A stretch of DNA of 9,388 nt, from NCBI GenBank assembly GCA_964539665.1, contig CAZIKB010000185.1:1-9388 (forward strand), read 5' to 3'. This document shows, in pieces, positions 7,093 to 9,388 of this stretch. The notes beneath the pieces are model-generated. The model was given only the letters and a program-made list of their open reading frames with translations. It had not been told where the DNA came from and made no database searches. Position numbers and translations under genes: made by a program. This DNA is from CAZIKB01 sp964539665 (GTDB lineage Bacteria > Zhuqueibacterota > Zhuqueibacteria > Oceanimicrobiales > Oceanimicrobiaceae). How positions within the stretch are numbered: position 1 is the first letter of the stretch; every line of letters begins with the position of its first letter.

Positions 7093-7126
7093 TTTTTAAT
7101 ATTTTGTCATAAAAAAAGTAGCAGGA

Positions 7127-7155
7127 AAGATAGAAATATAATTTCAGGAAGTCAA
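7127..7155 (-). promoter_or_regulatory. Candidate sigma-70 promoter upstream of the small ORF and ilvD
   Basis: On the reverse strand TTGACT (7155-7150, 5/6) and TATCTT (7132-7127, 4/6) are 17 bp apart. Transcription would begin near 7120, about 28 nt before the small ORF at 7092, and could continue into ilvD. The -35 match is good and the -10 match is moderate. Confidence 0.35.
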
Positions 7156-7203
7156 GGTTTTTTTTATTTTTCCGGAACATTTCTCCCTTTCTTTCTTTAA
7201 ATT

Positions 7204-7314
7204 TGTCATTCCCGCGTTTTTTTAAGCTGGAATCCAGGCTGCAGTCACATGGAATCCCGATTTATTCGGACAGTCATTATTATTAAATAAAGGAAAATCG
7301 GGACGGGAATGACA
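7204..7314. repeat. 111-bp palindromic intergenic repeat (element B)
   Basis: The ends TGTCATTCCCG (7204-7214) and CGGGAATGACA (7304-7314) are perfect 11-bp inverted repeats. Inside, TCCCGATTT (7255-7263) pairs perfectly with AAATCGGGA (7295-7303). The ends match element A except for one base, and both are followed by GC on the right. It begins 60 bp past the anti-sigma stop codon, the same distance as element A from ilvD. It carries no ORF and is probably a non-autonomous mobile or REP-like element. Confidence 0.8.
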
Positions 7315-7374
7315 GCGTTGTTGCTGATTAGTTTTTGCCTGGGTAGTTGAAGTTTTGAATTTAGCTAAATTATT

Positions 7375-7896
7375 CTATCTAAATATAGAAGCAAGCTTAT
7401 TCTTCGAACGCATGATAAAGTGATCTATGGTGCTGATCGCTAAAACGATTAATACTGCAAATCCGAGCAAACCCAAATTCAAATTCAGACCTGAAAGAAA
7501 ATCAGATATTGTTGCAACCCATTCCAGGTTTAGGTGTTTTTGTGTTTCACTTATGCTTTTCCACAATGCTAATAATCGTTCGGTGCCTGTAAAATAGTAG
7601 GTTGCTCCAAGTCCAATAATCAGTCCTAAAAGGGAAAACAATACAGTCAAAAGCCGTACTTTAAAGGCATGGCCAGGATTACCTTGAATTTTAGCAATCA
7701 CGGCATTCGAAAAAGTTGTAGGCAGACTAAAGTCTATATCTTTTTTCAGACCCACATATAGTTTTTGATATATTTTTAGTTGGTCTTTACAAAACTCACA
7801 ATTCTCAAGGTGTATGGAGATCCAATGATTTTCTCTGGAAATATTCCCATCCAGATAATCCTGAATCTCTTTATCTTGTAAATGTCTTAATGCCAT
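7375..7896 (-). CDS. Anti-sigma factor, zinc-binding (ZAS/zf-HC2) N-terminus with two membrane segments
   Basis: This protein is predicted to hold the ECF sigma factor inactive at the inner membrane until a signal arrives. The N-terminal cytosolic domain carries H29-x3-C33-x2-C36 (HLENCEFC), the hallmark of zinc anti-sigma domains, with a helix before it that also has H5 and H24. Hydrophobic segments at about 82-102 and 138-158 suggest two membrane passes joined by a short loop of about 35 residues, with a basic C-terminal tail. There is no large periplasmic sensor domain, so sensing may rely on the membrane, the short loop, or the metal/redox state of the zinc site. The start overlaps the sigma gene by 10 bp, with GGAGG just upstream inside it, a typical coupled sigma/anti-sigma pair. 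Zinc binding is inferred from the motif. Confidence 0.88.
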   Translation of the reverse strand: MALRHLQDKEIQDYLDGNISRENHWISIHLENCEFCKDQLKIYQKLYVGLKKDIDFSLPTTFSNAVIAKIQGNPGHAFKVRLLTVLFSLLGLIIGLGATYYFTGTERLLALWKSISETQKHLNLEWVATISDFLSGLNLNLGLLGFAVLIVLAISTIDHFIMRSKNKLASIFR

Positions 7897-8459
7897 AACT
7901 CCTCCAATTGATACTTGGATGTCAACCTTTCCTTCAAAATTGTTCTTGCCCGAAACAGATAGCTTTTCACCGTACCGTCCGGGTATTGCGTAATCTCGGC
8001 AATTTCAGCATAACTCATTTCATCAAGATGATACAGAGTTAAAATAGTCCTGTATTGTGCGGGTAGTTTGCTGATTTCATTATGTAAGCGCGAGCTCAAA
8101 TCTTTTTCTTCCGTAAAGGCATCAGGCGAATTATTGTCACCTTTGTAATCTTCAATCGATTGATTTTCAGGCGAAAAATCATCATAAAGAGGAAGTTTCT
8201 TTTTCTTAAGATAATTAATGGACGTGTTGTACGCTATCCTTGCAATCCAGGTTGACAACTTTGACTCGAAATGAAAATTAGCAAGATTTTGATATACTTT
8301 GATAAATACATCCTGGCAGACATCCTCTCTATCAGAATCGTTTGTGACCATTCGGAAAACAATATGACTGACCAGTCTTTGATATTCTTCAATCAAAGTC
8401 TGGAACGCAGGGGTGTTTCCAGTTATTATTTGCTCGATTAATTTTTTCTCATCTGTCAT
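7887..8459 (-). CDS. ECF-family RNA polymerase sigma factor (sigma-70 group 4)
   Basis: This protein directs RNA polymerase to a dedicated promoter set. Region 2 spans about residues 19-88, with DREDVCQDVFIKVYQNL (43-59) and FESKLSTWIARIAYNTSINYLKK (about 64-86) as the core-binding and -10 recognition helices. Region 4 spans about 125-180: LPAQYRTILTLYHLDEMSYAEIAEI then the recognition helix DGTVKSYLFRARTILKERL. Region 3 is absent, and an acidic linker (93-120) joins the two, as usual for ECF factors; 190 aa is typical. It overlaps its anti-sigma gene. Its own upstream region carries TGCAACA-N17-TCAGAT, also found facing the divergent gene, so it is probably autoregulated. The leader would be only about 10 nt with a weak AGG ribosome site. 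The inducing signal is unknown. Confidence 0.95.
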   Translation of the reverse strand: MTDEKKLIEQIITGNTPAFQTLIEEYQRLVSHIVFRMVTNDSDREDVCQDVFIKVYQNLANFHFESKLSTWIARIAYNTSINYLKKKKLPLYDDFSPENQSIEDYKGDNNSPDAFTEEKDLSSRLHNEISKLPAQYRTILTLYHLDEMSYAEIAEITQYPDGTVKSYLFRARTILKERLTSKYQLEELWH

Positions 8460-8476
8460 AAATAATACCTATGAGT

Positions 8477-8506
8477 ATCTGACAATTATGTGTTATATTT
8501 GTTGCA
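8477..8506 (-). promoter_or_regulatory. Predicted ECF-type promoter of the sigma/anti-sigma operon
   Basis: On the reverse strand TGCAACA (8506-8500) is followed 17 bp later by TCAGAT (8482-8477). The shared block extends to TGTCAGAT with a 15-bp spacer. The same two blocks at the same spacing face the other way at 8527-8556. A C-containing -10 and a GCAAC-like -35 fit ECF promoters rather than sigma-70. Transcription would start about 10 nt before the sigma ATG. Confidence 0.65.
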
Positions 8507-8526
8507 CATTAAAATTTCAAAAATCA

Positions 8527-8556
8527 TGCAACATTTTTTTGACTGTGCTGTCAGAT
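8527..8556 (+). promoter_or_regulatory. Predicted ECF-type promoter of the divergent membrane protein gene
   Basis: TGCAACA (8527-8533), a 17-bp spacer starting with seven T, then TCAGAT (8551-8556), preceded by TG as in the opposite copy. Its -35 block is the right arm of a perfect 7-bp inverted repeat with 8500-8506, centred in the divergent spacer. Transcription would start near 8563, giving a leader of about 55 nt with a good Shine-Dalgarno. Confidence 0.65.
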
Positions 8557-8617
8557 TTAACAGATTTCTGAAAGTACTAAAATAAATTGAAAATACAAAT
8601 ATAAAAAGGAGAAAATT

Positions 8618-8977
8618 ATGTCAGGAGAACTTACAGGAGTATTCATTGTAGCTATCGTATTCTTTTCAACAGTAGCAGTTGTTAAAATTGTATCAGACAA
8701 CATAATAAGACGCAGATTGATTGAAAAAGGAAACATTGATGAGAGTGTCAAATTTCTTTATGCGCATAAATTTGAAAATAATGTCCCATCATCTTTAAAG
8801 TGGGGAATGGTATTGATTGCTGTTGGTGCGGCCATACTAGTTGGGCAATACTTTCCTTATACATACCACGAGGAAGCTACAATAAGCGGAATGTTTATTA
8901 TGGCTGGTCTGGCGCTTGTTGCCTATTATTTCATCGCTGGCAGAATGGCCAAAAAATCTGAAGAAGATGCTCTTTAA
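8618..8977 (+). CDS. Small three-helix membrane protein, DUF6249-like, divergent from the ECF sigma gene
   Basis: The molecular function is unknown. The 119-aa protein has predicted membrane helices at about 6-26, 60-78 and 88-108. A basic, probably cytosolic segment after helix 1 contains RRRLIEKG (31-38), and the C-terminal tail is charged (AKKSEEDAL). This layout, especially a helix followed by an R/K-rich ...LIEKG stretch and then two further helices, resembles small membrane proteins annotated as DUF6249, often encoded next to ECF sigma factors in FCB-group genomes; that assignment is from memory and not searched. AAGGAG (8606-8611) lies 6 nt before the ATG. The promoter upstream matches the one before the sigma gene, so it is probably a direct target of that sigma factor and may be an effector or sensor partner of the anti-sigma factor. 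Confidence 0.85.
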   Translation: MSGELTGVFIVAIVFFSTVAVVKIVSDNIIRRRLIEKGNIDESVKFLYAHKFENNVPSSLKWGMVLIAVGAAILVGQYFPYTYHEEATISGMFIMAGLALVAYYFIAGRMAKKSEEDAL

Positions 8978-9041
8978 AATGCTATAATCATAATTCAATG
9001 TGCATGTAAATTACAATGGCCTGAATTCAAAATCCAGAACT

Positions 9042-9094
9042 GCAAGACTGCGTGGAAATTTTCGTCCTGTATGAAAAAATAAACGCAGTCTTGC
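9042..9094. repeat. Inverted repeat, probable diverged member of the TGTCATTCC family (element C)
   Basis: GCAAGACTGCGT (9042-9053) pairs perfectly over 12 bp with ACGCAGTCTTGC (9083-9094), separated by 29 nt. The right arm runs straight into TGTCATTC, the end sequence of elements A and B, and AAGACTGCG also occurs in element A at 4996-5004. Upstream, AATCCAGAACTGCA resembles AATCCAGGCTGCA in element B. It begins 64 bp past the stop codon of the membrane protein gene. Confidence 0.6.
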
Positions 9095-9139
9095 TGTCAT
9101 TCAGAAGAAATCTTTTTTACGGTGCGTTATGTTGTTAGT

Positions 9140-9169
9140 TAAAAGGTGCTTCCTGGATGACACCTTTTA
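9140..9169. terminator. Weak bidirectional terminator-like hairpin
   Basis: TAAAAGGTG (9140-9148) pairs perfectly with CACCTTTTA (9161-9169) across a 12-nt loop. The stem has four G-C pairs flanked by A and T runs, giving a short U tract in either transcript. It could end transcription of the gene finishing at 8977. The weak stem and long loop keep confidence low. Confidence 0.35.
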
Positions 9170-9337
9170 CTTGATATTTTCAGAATAAACCGTTAACTTT
9201 TCACAATACTGGTTATCTCAAGTAATTCGTAACAAAATAAAGAAGTAGACGTAAGAATAAGAACCCTTTTGGAAAGAAGTTATCTCATTTTGTTATTCGT
9301 TTTCCATTTTGAGAAGGTACATTTCAGGAGAAATTTT

Positions 9338-9388
9338 ATGAGTGCGCCAAGCAAAGCTAATATAGGCAAGCCGGACAATCCGGCACGT
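9338..9388 (+). CDS. Start of an unidentified gene, cut by the window edge
   Basis: An ATG at 9338 follows AGGAG (9326-9330) at a 7-nt spacing. The 17 codons before the window ends read MSAPSKANIGKPDNPAR with no stop. The stretch is polar, with Pro, Lys, Gly and Asn and no signal peptide so far. Too little is present to name a product. The strong ribosome site and open frame support a real gene continuing beyond the window. Confidence 0.55.
   Translation, partial: MSAPSKANIGKPDNPAR

Larger units (their letters stand above)
8978..9337. other. 360-bp intergenic region with no supported gene
   Basis: No frame here has a start, ribosome site and length worth reporting. It holds a diverged palindromic repeat (9042-9094), a terminator-like hairpin (9140-9169), a 9-base direct repeat GTTATCTCA (9212-9220 and 9279-9287) and a 9-bp inverted repeat TAACAAAAT / ATTTTGTTA (9230-9238 and 9287-9295). 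The last two lie in the likely control region of the gene at 9338. I see no strong sigma-70 promoter and no copy of the TGCAACA-N17-TCAGAT promoter. Confidence 0.6.

Noticed and set aside
4939..7314. CRISPR array or insertion sequence for the palindromic repeats
   Set aside because: The two elements are 2.2 kb apart, lack regular short spacing and encode no transposase; they fit solitary intergenic repeats.
9041..9073. A second-class ECF promoter (TGCAAG ... CGTCC) after the membrane protein gene
   Set aside because: The blocks only partly match the divergent pair and fall inside the diverged palindromic repeat; no gene start lies close downstream.

Overview
The window is a piece of bacterial chromosome of low to moderate G+C by eye. 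It has two parts: an amino-acid biosynthesis block (about 1-6900) and an envelope-signalling or regulatory block (about 7375-8977). A new gene is cut off at the right edge. The first gene fuses DAHP synthase to a C-terminal chorismate mutase, an architecture typical of Bacteroidota and relatives. Together with the ECF sigma / anti-sigma / small membrane protein set, this suggests an FCB-group organism (Bacteroidota, Ignavibacteria, Calditrichota or KSB1-like). That placement is inference. Most genes have clear Shine-Dalgarno sequences.

Region by region: a forward DAHP synthase/chorismate mutase gene (40-1158) converges on a reverse-strand block for branched-chain amino acid synthesis. In transcription order that block is ilvD (6744-5074), ilvB (4826-3051), ilvN (3050-2562) and ilvC (2383-1388). 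These supply acetohydroxyacid synthase (IlvB + IlvN), ketol-acid reductoisomerase and dihydroxyacid dehydratase, the common steps to valine and isoleucine and to the leucine precursor. ilvB and ilvN abut with no gap. The ilvD-ilvB and ilvN-ilvC spacers are 247 and 178 bp and hold inverted repeats. IlvN differs from E. coli IlvH at three positions linked to valine feedback. Upstream of ilvD is a possible 60-residue membrane protein (7092-6910).

The regulatory block holds a reverse-strand ECF sigma factor gene (8459-7887) overlapping its zinc-type anti-sigma gene (7896-7375). Divergent from them is a small three-helix membrane protein gene (8618-8977). The 158-bp divergent spacer carries two outward-facing copies of the same two-part promoter, TGCAACA-N17-TCAGAT, one per direction. 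This is a strong candidate for the sigma factor's own recognition sequence, implying autoregulation and co-activation of the membrane protein.

Two intergenic palindromic repeats with TGTCATTCCCG-type ends (4939-5014 and 7204-7314), and a probable diverged third (9042-9094), each begin about 60 bp past a stop codon. They look like a dispersed 3'-end repeat family. The 360-bp stretch 8978-9337 holds no gene I can support, only the third repeat, a weak terminator-like hairpin and minor repeats before the truncated gene at 9338.
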